DNA of 64,000 nucleotides from Ariolimax columbianus (GCA_036924085.1 JAVGWX010000011.1:34098386-34162385), one strand, 5' to 3'; shown: positions 35,016 through 47,055, counted from the first letter of the stretch. Numbers and translations: made by a program. The notes: generated by a model not told the origin, from the letters alone.

Positions 35016-35264
35016 TAGAATGCAGTTTAAGTGGGTGCTTCTTTTATTTAGCGCGCAGCTTTTCCTGGCTAGCTCTTATTGTAATATTGACATATAAAGG
35101 CAGAGACATGTATGGTTTAAACGAGTATAATTGGATGTCTATAAATGATATTCGTCCATATGGTATGATGAAGACGACTCGCCCTCTCCCTCTCTCTTTC
35201 TCTTCAGCCGTGTGGGCAAACTTCTCATTTATTTGTGTGGTGATTTGGATTAACGTTAGAAAGG

Positions 35265-35500
35265 TTTGCACAATTTGTCAACCTCACTCTCTCGTCCAGA
35301 GCTGGCTATGACTAGTGGCAAGACATTATCGAGACGACTGGAGTTAGCACAGGGTTTACTGCCGAAGTCTTTCCAGTAAACAGGAATCCCGCAAGGCAGC
35401 GCGGTGTGACATCCATTAGGTTGAGAGTCTAGGATGACCAGAGCTATATCTCTGTGGCTGCACAGGGCGGCACAGACAACTATCTCTCGTCTCGTCTTTC
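35265..35500 (+). repeat. Dispersed repeat C fragment
   Basis: The segment cctcactctctcgtccagag through ttactgccgaagtctttcca and ggaatcccgcaaggcagcg recurs in part at 52620-52690 (tttactcccgaagcctttac, gtatcccacagggcagtggg) and, reversed, at 15640-15715. Three dispersed pieces define a family of at least 200 bp; the class is unknown. Confidence 0.6.
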
Positions 35501-35524
35501 CCGTAAGCCTCAGAAAGGTGGTAG

Positions 35525-35760
35525 GGGCACTTCTTCACTTGTGAGTGATGTGTCATGGGCGTGGTCCTAGGGGGGACGGGGCACTTCTTCACTTGTGAGT
35601 GATGTGTCTTGGGCGTGGTCCTAGGAGGGGGGGGGGGACTTCTTCACTTGTGAGTGATGTGTCTTGGGCGTGGTCCTAGGAGGGGGGGGGGGGCACTTCT
35701 TCACTCGTGAGTGATGTCTTGGGCATGTTCCTAGCCGGGGGGGGGGGGGCGGGGCGGGCC
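35525..35760. repeat. About 57-bp G-tract minisatellite, 4 copies
   Basis: Units of cacttcttcacttgtgagtg and atgtgtcttgggcgtggtcc are each followed by a G run of growing length (about 5, 10, 13, then a broken run of more than 20). The last is at about 35737-35758. The G runs are candidates for G-quadruplex formation. Confidence 0.9.
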
Positions 35761-35769
35761 AATCCTTTC

Positions 35770-36065
35770 TCGGGCGGTGTGTGATTCATCGCTGGTCTGT
35801 CGTAGGTCGTTTCGACATCGCCTCATGCCACTGCCTCATTAACAAATTCACGCAATTGTTGTCTGCCCAGCGCCATAATTTCGATGTCCTCCAGGGACTA
35901 TCCTGTCCACTTCTGAATATCATCTGTTCAGCGTTTCTTTGGGCGGCCTCCTTTTCTCTTTACCGATGATTGTACCTCTAAGTACTTTGTTTGTTATTCC
36001 ACTCGATTGCAGTGCATGGCCGTACCATTGAAGTATGCGTGTCATTACCACTTATATGAAGTCTT
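35770..36065 (-). pseudogene. LINE C-terminal tail
   Basis: Minus-strand reading: KRKGGRPKKR, TDDIQKWTG, SLEDIEIMALGRQQLREFV, NEAVA. The pattern GRPkkRW.DdI.kWTG followed by A..R..wR..V.. is the LINE ORF end also found at 5195-5560. A stop replaces the Trp after KKR. The copy is short and dead. Confidence 0.7.
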
Positions 36066-36324
36066 GTTAAAGTCCAATAGACTATTGGACCTTATTGGGC
36101 GACTATTAGTACCAAATAATGATACAGAGATTGACACTCACAGAGTATTGTCACAGAGTAAAAGTCAAAGCCACCCACATGGTGACGGACGCCTTAATCC
36201 GGCTTGCCTAAAAACCACAGGAGGCAGGGGAGGTAATCCAGCCAAATTATGATGGGCGAACGAAAAACAAGTCAAAAAATGTAATCAATGACAACTGAAT
36301 AACTAGTAGGTCGTTGCTGGGCTC

Positions 36325-39300
36325 TAGGACATGGTTTCCTCAACAGATGGTCTCTAGGACATGGTTTCCTAAACTGCTGGTCCCTAGGACATGGTTTCCT
36401 CAACTGCTGGTCTCTAGGACATGGTTTCCTCAACTGATGGTCTCTAGGACATGGTATCCTCAACTGATGGTCTCTAGGACATGGTTTCCTCAACTGATAG
36501 TCTCTAGGACATGGTTTCCTCAACTGCTGGTCTCCAGGACATGGTTTCCTCAACTGCTGGTCTCTATGACATGGTTTCCTCAACTGCTAGTCTCCAGGAC
36601 ATGGTTTCCTCAACTGCTGGTCTCCAGGACATGGTTTCCTCAACTGCTGGTCTCTAGGACATGGTTTCCTCAACTGCTGGTCCCTAGGACATGGTTTCCT
36701 CAACTGCTGGTCTCTAGGACATGGTTTCCTCAACTGCTGGTCTCTAGGACATGGTTTCCTCAACTGCTGATCTCTAAGACATGGTTTCCTCAACTGCTGG
36801 TCTCCAGGACATGGTTTCCTCAACTGCTGGTCTCTATGACATGGTTTCCTCAACTGGTGGTCTCTAGGACATGGTTTCCTCAACTGCTGGTCTCTAGGAC
36901 ATGGTTTCCTCAACTGCTGGTCTCTAGGACAATGTTTCCTCAACTGCTGGTCCCTAGGACAATGTTTCCTCAACTGCTGGTCCCTAGGACATGGTTTCCT
37001 CAACTGCTGGTCCCTAGGACATGGTTTCCTCAACTGCTGGTCTCTAGGACATGGTTTCCTCAACTGCTGGTCTCTAGGACATGGTTTCCTCAACTGCTGA
37101 TCTCTAGGACATGGTTTCCTCAACTGCTGGTCTCTAGGACATGGTTTCCTCAACTGCTGGTCCCTAGGACATGGTTTCCTCAACTGCTAGTCTCTAGGAC
37201 ATTGTTTCCTAAACTGCTGGTCTCTAGGATATGGTTTCCTCAACTGCTGGTGCCTAGGGCATGGTTTCCTCAACTGCTGGTCTCTAGGACATGGTTTCCT
37301 CAACTGCTGGTCTCTAGGACATGGTTTCTCAACTGATGGTCTCTAGGACATGGTTTCCTCAACTGATGGTCTCTAGGACATGGTTTCCTCAACTGCTGGT
37401 CTCTACGACATGGTTTCCTCAACTGCTGGTCCCTAGGACATGGTTTCCTCAACTGCTGGTCTCTATGAAATTGTTTGCTAAACTGCTGGTCTCTAGGACA
37501 TGGTGTCCTAAACTGCTGGTCTCTAGGACATGGTTTCCTCAACTGCTGGTCTCTAGGACATGGTTTCCTCAACTGCTGGTCTCTAGGACATGGTTTCCTC
37601 AACTGCTGGTCTCTAGGACATGGTTTCCTCAACTGCTGGTCTCTAGGACATGGTTTCCTCAACTGATGGTCTCTAGGACATCGTTTACTCAACTGATGGG
37701 GTCTAGGACATGTTTTCCTTAACTGCTGGTCTCTAGGACATGGTTTCCTTAACTGTTGGTCTCTAGGACATGGCTTCCTCAACTGCTGGTCTCTAAGGAC
37801 ATGGTTTCCTTAACTGCTGGTCTCTAGGACATGGTTTCCTCAACTGCTGGTCTCTAGGACATGGTGTCCTAAACTGCTGGTCTCTAGGACATGGTTTCCT
37901 CAACTGCTGGTCTCTAGGACATGGTTTCCTCAACTGCTGGTCTCCAGGACATGGTTTCCTCAACTGATGGTCTCTAGGACATCGTTTACTCAACTGATGG
38001 GGTCTAGGACATGTTTTCCTTAACTGCTGGTCTCTAGGACATGGTTTCCTTAACGGTTGGTCTCTATGACATGGAATCCTCAACTGCTGGTCTCTAGGAC
38101 ATGGTTTCCTTAACTGCTGGTCTCCAGAACATGGTTTCCTCAACTGATGGTCTCTAGGACATGGTTTCCTCAACTGATGGTCTCTAGGACATGGTTTCCT
38201 CAACTGATGGTCTCTAGGACATGGTTTCCTCAACTGCTGGTCTCTACGACATGGTTTCCTCAACTGATGGTCTCTAGGACATGTTTTCCTCAACTGCTGG
38301 TCTCTAGGACATGGTTTCCTCAACTGGCGGGCTCTAGGACATGGTTTCCTCAACTGCTGGTCTCTAGGACATGGTTTCCTCAAATGCTGGTCTCCAGGAC
38401 ATGGTTTCCTCAACTGATGGTCTCTAGGACATTGTTTCCTCAACTGATGGTCTCTAGAACATGGTTTCCTCAACTGATGGTCTCTAGGACATGGTTTCTT
38501 CAACTGATGGTCTCTAGGACATGGTTTCCTCAACTGCTGGTCTCTAGGACATGGTTTCCTCAACTGATGGTCTCTAGGACATGTTTTCCTCAACTGCTGG
38601 TCTCTAGGACATGGTTTCCTCAACTGGCGGGCTCTAGGACATGGTTTCCTCAACTGCTGGTCTCTAGGACATGGTTTCCTCAACTGCTGGTCTCCAGGAC
38701 ATGGTTTCCTCAACTGATGGTCTCTAGGACATGGTTTCCTCAACTGATGGTTTCTAGGACATGGTTTCCTCAACTGATGGTCTCTAGCACATGGTTTCCT
38801 CAACTGCTGGTCTCTAGGACATGGTTTCCTCAACTGATGGTCTCTAGGACATGGTTTCCTCAACTGATGGTCTCTAGGACATGGTTTCCTTAACTGCTGG
38901 TCTCTAGGACATGGTTTCCTCAACTGCTGGTCTCTAGGACATGGTTTCCTCAACTGATGGTTTCTAGGACATGGTTTCCTCAACTGATGGTCTCTAGGAC
39001 AGAGTTTCCTCAACTGCTGGTCTCTAGGACATTGTTTCCTCAACTGCTGGTCTCTAGGACATGGTTTCCTCAACTGCTGTCTCTAGGACATGGTTTCCTC
39101 AACTAATGGTCTCTAGCACATGGTTTCCTCAACTGCTGGTCTCTAGGACATGGTTTCCTCAACTGCTGTCTCTAGGACATAGTTTCCTCAACTGCTGGTC
39201 TCTAGGACATGGTTTCCTCAACTGCTGGTCTCTAGGACATGGTTTCCTCAACTGCTGTCTCTAGGATATAGTTTCCTCAACTGCTGGTCTCTAGGACATG

Positions 39301-42300
39301 GTTTCCTCAACTGATGGTCTCTAGGACATAGTTTCCCCAACTGATGGTCTCTAGCACATGGTTTCCTCAACTGCTGGTCTCTAGGACATGGTTTCCTCGA
39401 CTGCTGGTCTCTAGGACATGGTTTCCTCAACTGCTGGTCTCTAGGTCATGGTTTCCTCAACTGATGGTCTCTAGGACATGGTTTCCTCAACTGATGGTCT
39501 CTAGGACATGGTTTCCACAACTGCTGTCTCTAGGACATAGTTTCCTCAACTGCTGGTCTCTAGGACATTGTTTCCTCAACTGCTGGTCTCTAGGTCATGG
39601 TTTCCTCAACTGATGGTCTCTAGGACATGGTTTCCACAACTGCTGTCTCTAGGACATGGTTTCCACAACTGCTGTCTCTAGGACATGGTTTCCACAACTG
39701 CTGTCTCTAGGACAAAGTTTCCTCAACTGCTGTCTCTAGGACATAGTTTCCTCAACTGCTGGTCTCTAGGACATAGTTTCCTCAACTGCTGGTCTCTAGG
39801 ACATAGTTTCCTCAACTGCTGGTCTCTAGGACATAGTTTCCTCAACTGCTGGTCTCTAGGACATAGTTTCCTCAACTGCTGGTCTCTAGGACATGGTTTC
39901 CTCAACTGATGGTCTCTAGGACATGGTTTCCTCAACTGATGGTCTCTAGCACATGGTTTCCTCAACTGCTGGTCTCTAGGACATGGTTTCCTCTACTGCT
40001 GGTCTCCAGGACATGGTTTCCTCAACTGATGGTCTCTAGGACATTGTTTCCTCAACTGCTGGTCTCTAGGACATGGTTTCCTCAACTGCTGGTCTCTAGG
40101 ACATGGTTTCCTCAACTGATGGTCTCTAGGACATCGTTTACTCAACTGATGGGGTCTAGGACATGTTTTCCTTAACTGCTGGTCTCTAGGACATGGTTTC
40201 CTTAACTGTTGGTCTCTAGGACATGGCTTCCTCAACTGCTGGTCTCTAGGACATGGTTTCCTTAACTGCTGGTCTCTAGGACATGGTTTCCTCAACTGCT
40301 GGTCTCTAGGACATGGTGTCCTAAACTGCTGGTCTCTAGGACATGGTTTCCTCAACTGCTGGTCTCTAGGACATGGTTTCCTCAACTGCTGGTCTCCAGG
40401 ACATGGTTTCCTCAACTGATGGTCTCTAGGACATCGTTTACTCAACTGATGGGGTCTAGGACATGTTTTCCTTAACTGCTGGTCTCTAGGACATGGTTTC
40501 CTTAACGGTTGGTCTCTATGACATGGAATCCTCAACTGCTGGTCTCTAGGACATGGTTTCCTTAACTGCTGGTCTCCAGAACATGGTTTCCTCAACTGAT
40601 GGTCTCTAGGACATGGTTTCCTCAACTGATGGTCTCTAGGACATGGTTTCCTCAACTGATGGTCTCTAGGACATGGTTTCCTCAACTGCTGGTCTCTACG
40701 ACATGGTTTCCTCAACTGATGGTCTCTAGGACATGTTTTCCTCAACTGCTGGTCTCTAGGACATGGTTTCCTCAACTGGCGGGCTCTAGGACATGGTTTC
40801 CTCAACTGCTGGTCTCTAGGACATGGTTTCCTCAAATGCTGGTCTCCAGGACATGGTTTCCTCAACTGATGGTCTCTAGGACATTGTTTCCTCAACTGAT
40901 GGTCTCTAGAACATGGTTTCCTCAACTGATGGTCTCTAGGACATGGTTTCCTCAACTGATGGTCTCTAGGACATGGTTTCCTCAACTGCTGGTCTCTAGG
41001 ACATGGTTTCCTCAACTGATGGTCTCTAGGACATGTTTTCCTCAACTGCTGGTCTCTAGGACATGGTTTCCTCAACTGGCGGGCTCTAGGACATGGTTTC
41101 CTCAACTGCTGGTCTCTAGGACATGGTTTCCTCAACTGCTGGTCTCCAGGACATGGTTTCCTCAACTGATGGTCTCTAGGACATGGTTTCCTCAACTGAT
41201 GGTTTCTAGGACATGGTTTCCTCAACTGATGGTCTCTAGCACATGGTTTCCTCAAATGCTGGTCTCTAGGACATGGTTTCCTCAACTGATGGTCTCTAGG
41301 ACATGGTTTCCTCAACTGATGGTCTCTAGGACATGGTTTCCTTAACTGCTGGTCTCTAGGACATGGTTTCCTCAACTGCTGGTCTCTAGGACATGGTTTC
41401 CTCAACTGATGGTTTCTAGGACATGGTTTCCTCAACTGATGGTCTCTAGGACAGAGTTTCCTCAACTGCTGGTCTCTAGGACATTGTTTCCTCAACTGCT
41501 GGTCTCTAGGACATGGTTTCCTCAACTGCTGTCTCTAGGACATGGTTTCCTCAACTAATGGTCTCTAGCACATGGTTTCCTCAACTGCTGGTCTCTAGGA
41601 CATGGTTTCCTCAACTGCTGTCTCTAGGACATAGTTTCCTCAACTGCTGGTCTCTAGGACATGGTTTCCTCAACTGCTGGTCTCTAGGACATGGTTTCCT
41701 CAACTGCTGTCTCTAGGATATAGTTTCCTCAACTGCTGGTCTCTAGGACATGGTTTCCTCAACTGATGGTCTCTAGGACATAGTTTCCCCAACTGATGGT
41801 CTCTAGCACATGGTTTCCTCAACTGCTGGTCTCTAGGACATGGTTTCCTCGACTGCTGGTCTCTAGGACATGGTTTCCTCAACTGCTGGTCTCTAGGTCA
41901 TGGTTTCCTCAACTGATGGTCTCTAGGACATGGTTTCCTCAACTGATGGTCTCTAGGACATGGTTTCCACAACTGCTGTCTCTAGGACATAGTTTCCTCA
42001 ACTGCTGGTCTCTAGGACATTGTTTCCTCAACTGCTGGTCTCTAGGTCATGGTTTCCTCAACTGATGGTCTCTAGGACATGGTTTCCACAACTGCTGTCT
42101 CTAGGACATGGTTTCCACAACTGCTGTCTCTAGGACAAAGTTTCCTCAACTGCTGTCTCTAGGACATAGTTTCCTCAACTGCTGGTCTCTAGGACATAGT
42201 TTCCTCAACTGCTGGTCTCTAGGACATAGTTTCCTCAACTGCTGGTCTCTAGGACATAGTTTCCTCAACTGCTGGTCTCTAGGACATAGTTTCCTCAACT

Positions 42301-42545
42301 GCTGGTCTCTAGGACATGGTTTCCTCAACTGATGGTCTCTAGGACATGGTTTCCTCAACTGATGGTCTCTAGCACATGGTTTCCTCAACTGCTGGTCTCT
42401 AGGACATGGTTTCCTCTACTGCTGGTCTCCAGGACATGGTTTCCTCAACTGATGGTCTCTAGGACATTGTTTCCTCAACTGCTGGTCTCTAGGACATGGT
42501 TTCCTCAACTGCTGGTCTCTAGGACATTGTTTCCTCAACTGATGG
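36325..42545. repeat. 30-bp minisatellite, about 207 copies
   Basis: The unit is tggtctctaggacatggttt plus cctcaactgc. Because 30 is divisible by three and the unit is stop-poor, long open frames run on both strands (10-residue repeats VSRTWFPQLL forward, RDQQLRKPCP reverse; up to 510 codons). Point variants form recognisable subtypes (ctgatgg, aggacatagttt, 29-bp ctgctgtctc units). A block of about 2.45 kb is duplicated in tandem: atggaatcct at 38071 recurs at 40523, and nearly every variant between about 37800 and 40090 recurs 2452 bp later. No single-copy exon, start context or splice context supports a gene. Confidence 0.97.
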
Positions 42546-42782
42546 TTTTTGTGTGTTTCACGAAAAATGACATCATTTTGTTGTAAAGTGCATCTCCCAT
42601 CAGTTGTGCCACCTTGACTATGAAATGTCCCACGATATAAGGGTGACAAGTATCACAGACAAGGTAAACATGATTACAGTAGACATATGTCAAATCCGCA
42701 CAATAGCTATGTCCTTATGAAATATCACAGGAAAAAATTATTAATGCATGAGACATGGCTTGCTAGTTGACGAAATACACAG

Positions 42783-42912
42783 CAACTGGTAATAATACGT
42801 TTCCATTCTTCCTACAACTGGTAATAATACGTTTCCATCCTTCCTACAACTGGTAATAATACGTTTCCATCCTTCCTACAACTGGTAATAATACGTTTCC
42901 ATCCTTCCTACA
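42783..42912. repeat. 32-bp tandem repeat, 4 copies
   Basis: Unit caactggtaataatacgttt plus ccatccttccta, nearly identical in all copies. Confidence 0.93.
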
Positions 42913-43384
42913 CACCAATATCATGTGTCCGGACTTTCTATTTAAATATTTGAATCATATCCAGTTTGTAATTGACGAAAAACAAAAACAAAAATGATTT
43001 TCAACTGTATTTTGGAGAGTACACAACAAATGCACCGCCATCTTGGTCGTTATGTGATCGGATGTGCATATACAAGTACGTGTGTACACATGTGTAGCAA
43101 CACAACAGAATGTGACACTAATTCTATAATGAATGCTTATTAACCCATGGGGGCTAAGGTATATACTAATCCTGTAGCCTTAGTTCTTGATTACCTTATT
43201 ATAGATATGAATTTCCTTAGAGCGGATACCATCTATGCAGTTTAATCTTCGCATCCATAATGAATGTTAGCACTTGTTTTACAATTAGTTTTTGTTTCCT
43301 GTCTGTGTTCTTCAGCTCTCTATCAGGCATACGACTCTCACATTACTAAACAATTGTTAACAAATAAATAATAATAAATGTTGG
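42913..43384. other. AT-rich spacer
   Basis: No gene, motif or repeat recognised apart from A/T-rich runs before the CR1 fragment. Confidence 0.5.
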
Positions 43385-44330
43385 CACCAATTTATTTATC
43401 TAGATTTTGCAAAGGATTTTGATAGAGTATCTCATCGAAGATTGTTAAGGAAGTTCAAAGCATAAATAAGGAGTGTTCTGAGTGGTGGGAAGTAAAACGT
43501 GCAGTGTCACAGGGCTTGGCTTTGGGACAAATTTTGTTCTTGATAAATATAAACGATTTGGACAATGCTATCGGATCCATGATTGTTAAAATAGCGGATA
43601 ACACAAACCTATGCAGAAGGGACCTAACTAACGCGGAAGTGGATATATTGAGGTCGGATTTAGAGAATGGTCTGTGAGCTGGCAAATGGAGTTTAATGTA
43701 GATAAATGTAGTCATCCATATAAGTAGTTCCAATATGGAACATAATTACAGAATGGGAGAGAACAATAGATAGAAAAGGTAAAGGACCTTAGGGTTATAC
43801 TAGAACACACAGGTAAAGCGAGTAAGCAAGACCGGGTAGCACTGAAAAAGGCAAATGCAATGTTAGGTATGATAAAAAGAAATATTAAGCATAGGAACAA
43901 GGAAGTGATAAACTGTATAAGGCTTTAGTTAGACCTAGATTGGAGTATTATGTCCAGGTGTGGAGTCCTTATCATAGAGGCGATATAAACATGCTGGAAA
44001 GTATACAAAGAAGAGCGTCAACGCTAATAGTGGGATTCGAGAATTATAGTTACGAGAAAAACCGGCCTACAGTGTCTAGAAAAGAGGAGAATTCGAGGTG
44101 ACTTAATGCATGTTTAGAAAATAATCAAGGGAATGGATAAATTAGACTATAACAAGGTTTCAAAGTACAGCTGGCTACAAGAACAAATAAATGAGGCTGG
44201 ATTAAATAATGCATTCCAGAAAGAATTGGATGCGTATTATTAGATAAATTGATACTAGTGAAAATAGTCGTATTCAGATTATGCCGAGACTTATAAACCA
44301 GTATAAAGACATTAAGTTAAGTTATGTCAG
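43385..44330 (+). pseudogene. CR1/L2-like LINE reverse transcriptase fragment
   Basis: Near 43470 WWEVKRAVSQGLALGQILF corresponds to motif B (GVPQGSVLGPLLF). Near 43525 INDLDNAIGSMIVKIADNTN corresponds to motif C (FADDTkL), with the second catalytic Asp changed to Asn. Further on LYKALVRPRLEYYVQVWSPY, HRGDINMLES, QRRASTLIVGFENYSYE is the thumb/C-terminal region. Multiple stops (about ten) and frameshifts show a dead copy. Paralogues: 50330-50995 (reverse), 55545-56110, 61690-62035 and 13775-14060 (reverse). Confidence 0.88.
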
Positions 44331-44497
44331 TCTCGTGAGAAATCTGACTTTAGCGCCTTGAAGAGAGCTTTGTCCCTAGTTACCTCTGCTTACGTCGTAC
44401 TTCTTATAATAATAATAATAATAAAAATAATAATACAATTATAAAACATAAATAAGTAACGGTTGTAAACATACCGATCACCTCTCACTACTAAATC

Positions 44498-45937
44498 TAC
44501 GAGGTAGCTTCAACAAGTTCTCGAAATTAGTGGATTGCATAGAAATATGTTACAATATAATTATCTACACTACATTTCCTTCAAAGTAGTTCCCTTCGGC
44601 AACTTCACACTTCTGCCAACGTGCATACAGTTGCTGGAAACATTCGGCGAACTCATTCTTGGACACCTCTCTCAGCTGCTGGAAACATTCGGCGAACTCA
44701 TTCTTGGACCCCTCTCTCAGCTACTGGAAACATTCGACAAACCCATTCTTGGACACCTCTCTCAGCTACTGGAAACATTCGGCGAACCCATTCTTGGACC
44801 CCTCTCTCAGCTACTGGAAACATTCGGCGAACCCATTCTTGGACACCTCTCTCAGCTACTGCAAACATTCGGCGAGCTCATTCTTGGACATCTCTCTCAG
44901 CTACTGGAAACATTCGGCGAACCCATTCTTGGACCCCTCTCTCAGCTACTGGAAACATTCGGCGAACCCATTCTTGGACACCTCTCTCAGCTACTGCAAA
45001 CATTCGGCGAGCTCATTCTTGGACATCTCTCTCAGCTACTGGAAACATTCGGCGAACCCATTCTTGGACCCCTCTCTCAGCTACTGGAAATATTCGGCGA
45101 ACCCATTCTTGGACCCCTCTCTCAGCTACTGGAAACATTCGGCGAACCCATTCTTGGACCCCTCTCTCAGCTACTGGAAACATTCGGCGAGCTCATTCTT
45201 GGACACCTCTCTCAGCTACTGGAAACATTCGGCGAACCCATTCTTGGACACCTCTCTCTCAGCTACTGGAAACATTCGGCGAGCTCATTCTTGGACACCT
45301 CTCTCAGCTACTGGAAACATTCGCCGAACCCATTCTTGGACACCTCTCTCAGCCGTCTTGTCGCATTGGTGATAACGTCCTCAGCATCCTCAGAAACCAT
45401 GTGTAGACAAACACGGTGCATGTGCGGTTCATTGTGGAGAAACTGTGGCAACTTCCAACTTCTGAGGCTATTTTCTCGACACTAAGTCTTTTCTCAGCCC
45501 ACACAAGGTTTCGAACCCGCTCAATGTTTTCATTGTTGATAGAGGTTGACGGTAGTCCACTACGTGCATCATCATCGACACTAACACGACCCTCACGGAA
45601 ACGCTTGTGCCACTCAAATACTTGCGATGTCTTTATTGCTGTATCCCCATGTGCTTTATTAAGCAATGTTTGTGTCCGAGGGTGACTTCTCAAGCAAAAT
45701 ACACCATTTGACAGTTGTACGTTGTTCAATCAAGCACATTTTCAACTCCAACGATGCAACGAGCACAACACACAAACATTATTCTGTAACTTCTGTTCGA
45801 GAGTATATGTGAAGGTCACGTCTGCCATGTCATTTCGTTAAGGTCACTACCAACTTATAAATAGATATTCTCCATAATATCATCTTTCATTCAAACACGA
45901 GTCAACTATTCCGGGAACTTTTTGAAGCTACCTCGTA
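44498..45937 (-). mobile_element. Mariner transposon with internal minisatellite
   Basis: Inverted terminal repeats flanked by TA: left acgaggtagcttcaacaagt, right acttttt gaagctacctcgt (45916-45935). On the minus strand the transposase N-terminus is clear: KAHGDTAIKTSQVFEWHKRF, REGRVSVDDDARSGLPSTSI, NNENIERVRNLVWAEKRLS (two-HTH region). Next comes HMHRVCLHMV in a shifted frame. The DD34D catalytic core is missing. The C-terminus FAECFQQLYARWQKCEVAEG then NYFEG is present at 44630-44575. Between them a 45-bp segment is amplified (44627-45350). It is a non-autonomous relic. Confidence 0.9.
44627..45350. repeat. 45-bp array grown from mariner transposase C-terminal codons
   Basis: About 16 copies of ctactggaaacattcggcga plus acccattcttggacacctct and ctcag. 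In the transposase sense the unit reads REVSKNEFAECFQQL, a piece of the element's own C-terminal domain, still in single copy next to LYARWQKC at 44600. Point variants (acccattctt, gctcattctt, gacccctctc) recur in a two-monomer or longer pattern. The 45-bp length keeps the frame. Confidence 0.93.
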
Positions 45938-46061
45938 TATCAAGGAGTATTGTCTGTATTTTAGCTCTAGTAGTACCACACTCTCTCTATCCCCCCCTCT
46001 CTTTTTATCTCCTCACTATTTATATAATGTTTTGTTATGGTCTATCATACCCAACGTTTAA

Positions 46062-46093
46062 ACATGGGGGGGGGGGGGCGGGGGGGGGGGGGA
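46062..46093. repeat. Poly-G tract (about 30 G with one C)
   Basis: Two G runs of 14 and 15 separated by a single C, directly upstream of a family-B repeat. Strong G-quadruplex potential; also a likely sequencing or assembly weak point. Confidence 0.9.
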
Positions 46094-46120
46094 GATACAG
46101 CACAGCTCCGTGAATGAGCT

Positions 46121-46372
46121 AAAAGCAGCTAGCTATGAGCAGCTGGCTGATTGTATGATGATCAGCTTACCAGAGCGGACCAACGCCCTATTCCGCCTCC
46201 AAGCGGTGGCCCGGCAATCCACTAGTGCAGTTTGGCTAAGAGAATAGGGATAGCAAGCCCGATACCCAAAAAAGCCACCTGAAATCGGATGTGATGGTTC
46301 GAAAGGCGCATATATCTCAGGCTCGCTACACACTACTACACAACGCCACGAAATTCTTTTCTGGACAAACGT
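46121..46372 (+). repeat. Interspersed repeat family B copy
   Basis: It contains gcagctggctgattgtatga, ccgcctccaagcggtggccc, ggctaagagaatagggatag, gaaatcggatgtgatggttc and gaaaggcgcatatatctcag in the order of the other copies. The 3' end ccacgaaattcttttctgg leads into a purine-rich tract. Confidence 0.8.
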
Positions 46373-46373
46373 C

Positions 46374-46632
46374 GAAGAAAGGAAGAAGAAAAAGAGAAAA
46401 CGAAGAAGAAAATGAAAAGAAGAAAAGGAAGATTAAGAAGAAGAAGGAGAATTAGAAGAAGAAGAAGAAGAAAAAGACGAAAAGAGAGAGAGACAGAAGA
46501 AAAACAAGAAGAATAAAAAGGAAAACGAAGATGAAAAATACATGAACAAAATAACAATAAGAACAAGCAAAAGAAAAGAAAAGGGAGAAGAACCAGAACA
46601 CAGAAAAATAAGATGAAATAGAAGAAAAAGAA
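46374..46632. repeat. Purine-only (GAA/GAAA) tract, about 255 nt
   Basis: The plus strand is almost all A and G (aagaagaagaagaaaaagac type), following the 3' end of a family-B copy. It is probably an expanded 3' tail. Long polypurine tracts can form triplex DNA. Confidence 0.88.
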
Positions 46633-46837
46633 TATATCACAACCGATTATAGGGGGCCAGATCGCCCCATTCGTTGATCCTGGGGCACCGCATGTCTTTG
46701 GTTGATGATAAAAGAGTTTTTGTTGGTTTGTTGATTGAATGATTTTAGTTTCTAGATTCTACTGGCGAAGGCGAGCACAATTCCATCTGAAACCCTAGTC
46801 CTTTGTGTGATTTAAGGAGGTGCTGGCCAGTCTATGA

Positions 46838-47022
46838 ACGTGTGTGTGTGTGTGTGTCTGTTTGTAAAGTGGAGGTATTGGCCAGTGTATGGATATGTGT
46901 GTGTGTGTGTGTGTGTGTGTGTATAACTGTTTGTAAAGTGGAGGTATTGGCCAGTGTATGGATGTGTGTGTGTGTGTGTGTGTATAACTGTTTGTAAAGT
47001 GGAGGTATTGGCCAGTGTATGG

Positions 47023-47055
<33 letters not shown>

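Noticed and set aside
39993..41525. 510-codon minus-strand frame, RDQQLRKPCP repeats
   Set aside because: It is a translation of the 30-bp array. Open frames exist on both strands, frame breaks occur at 29-bp units, and there is no flanking exon or start context.
44535..45485. 316-codon plus-strand frame (LLETFGEPILGHLSQ repeats)
   Set aside because: Antisense of the mariner-derived 45-bp array. The meaningful reading is the transposase C-terminus on the minus strand.
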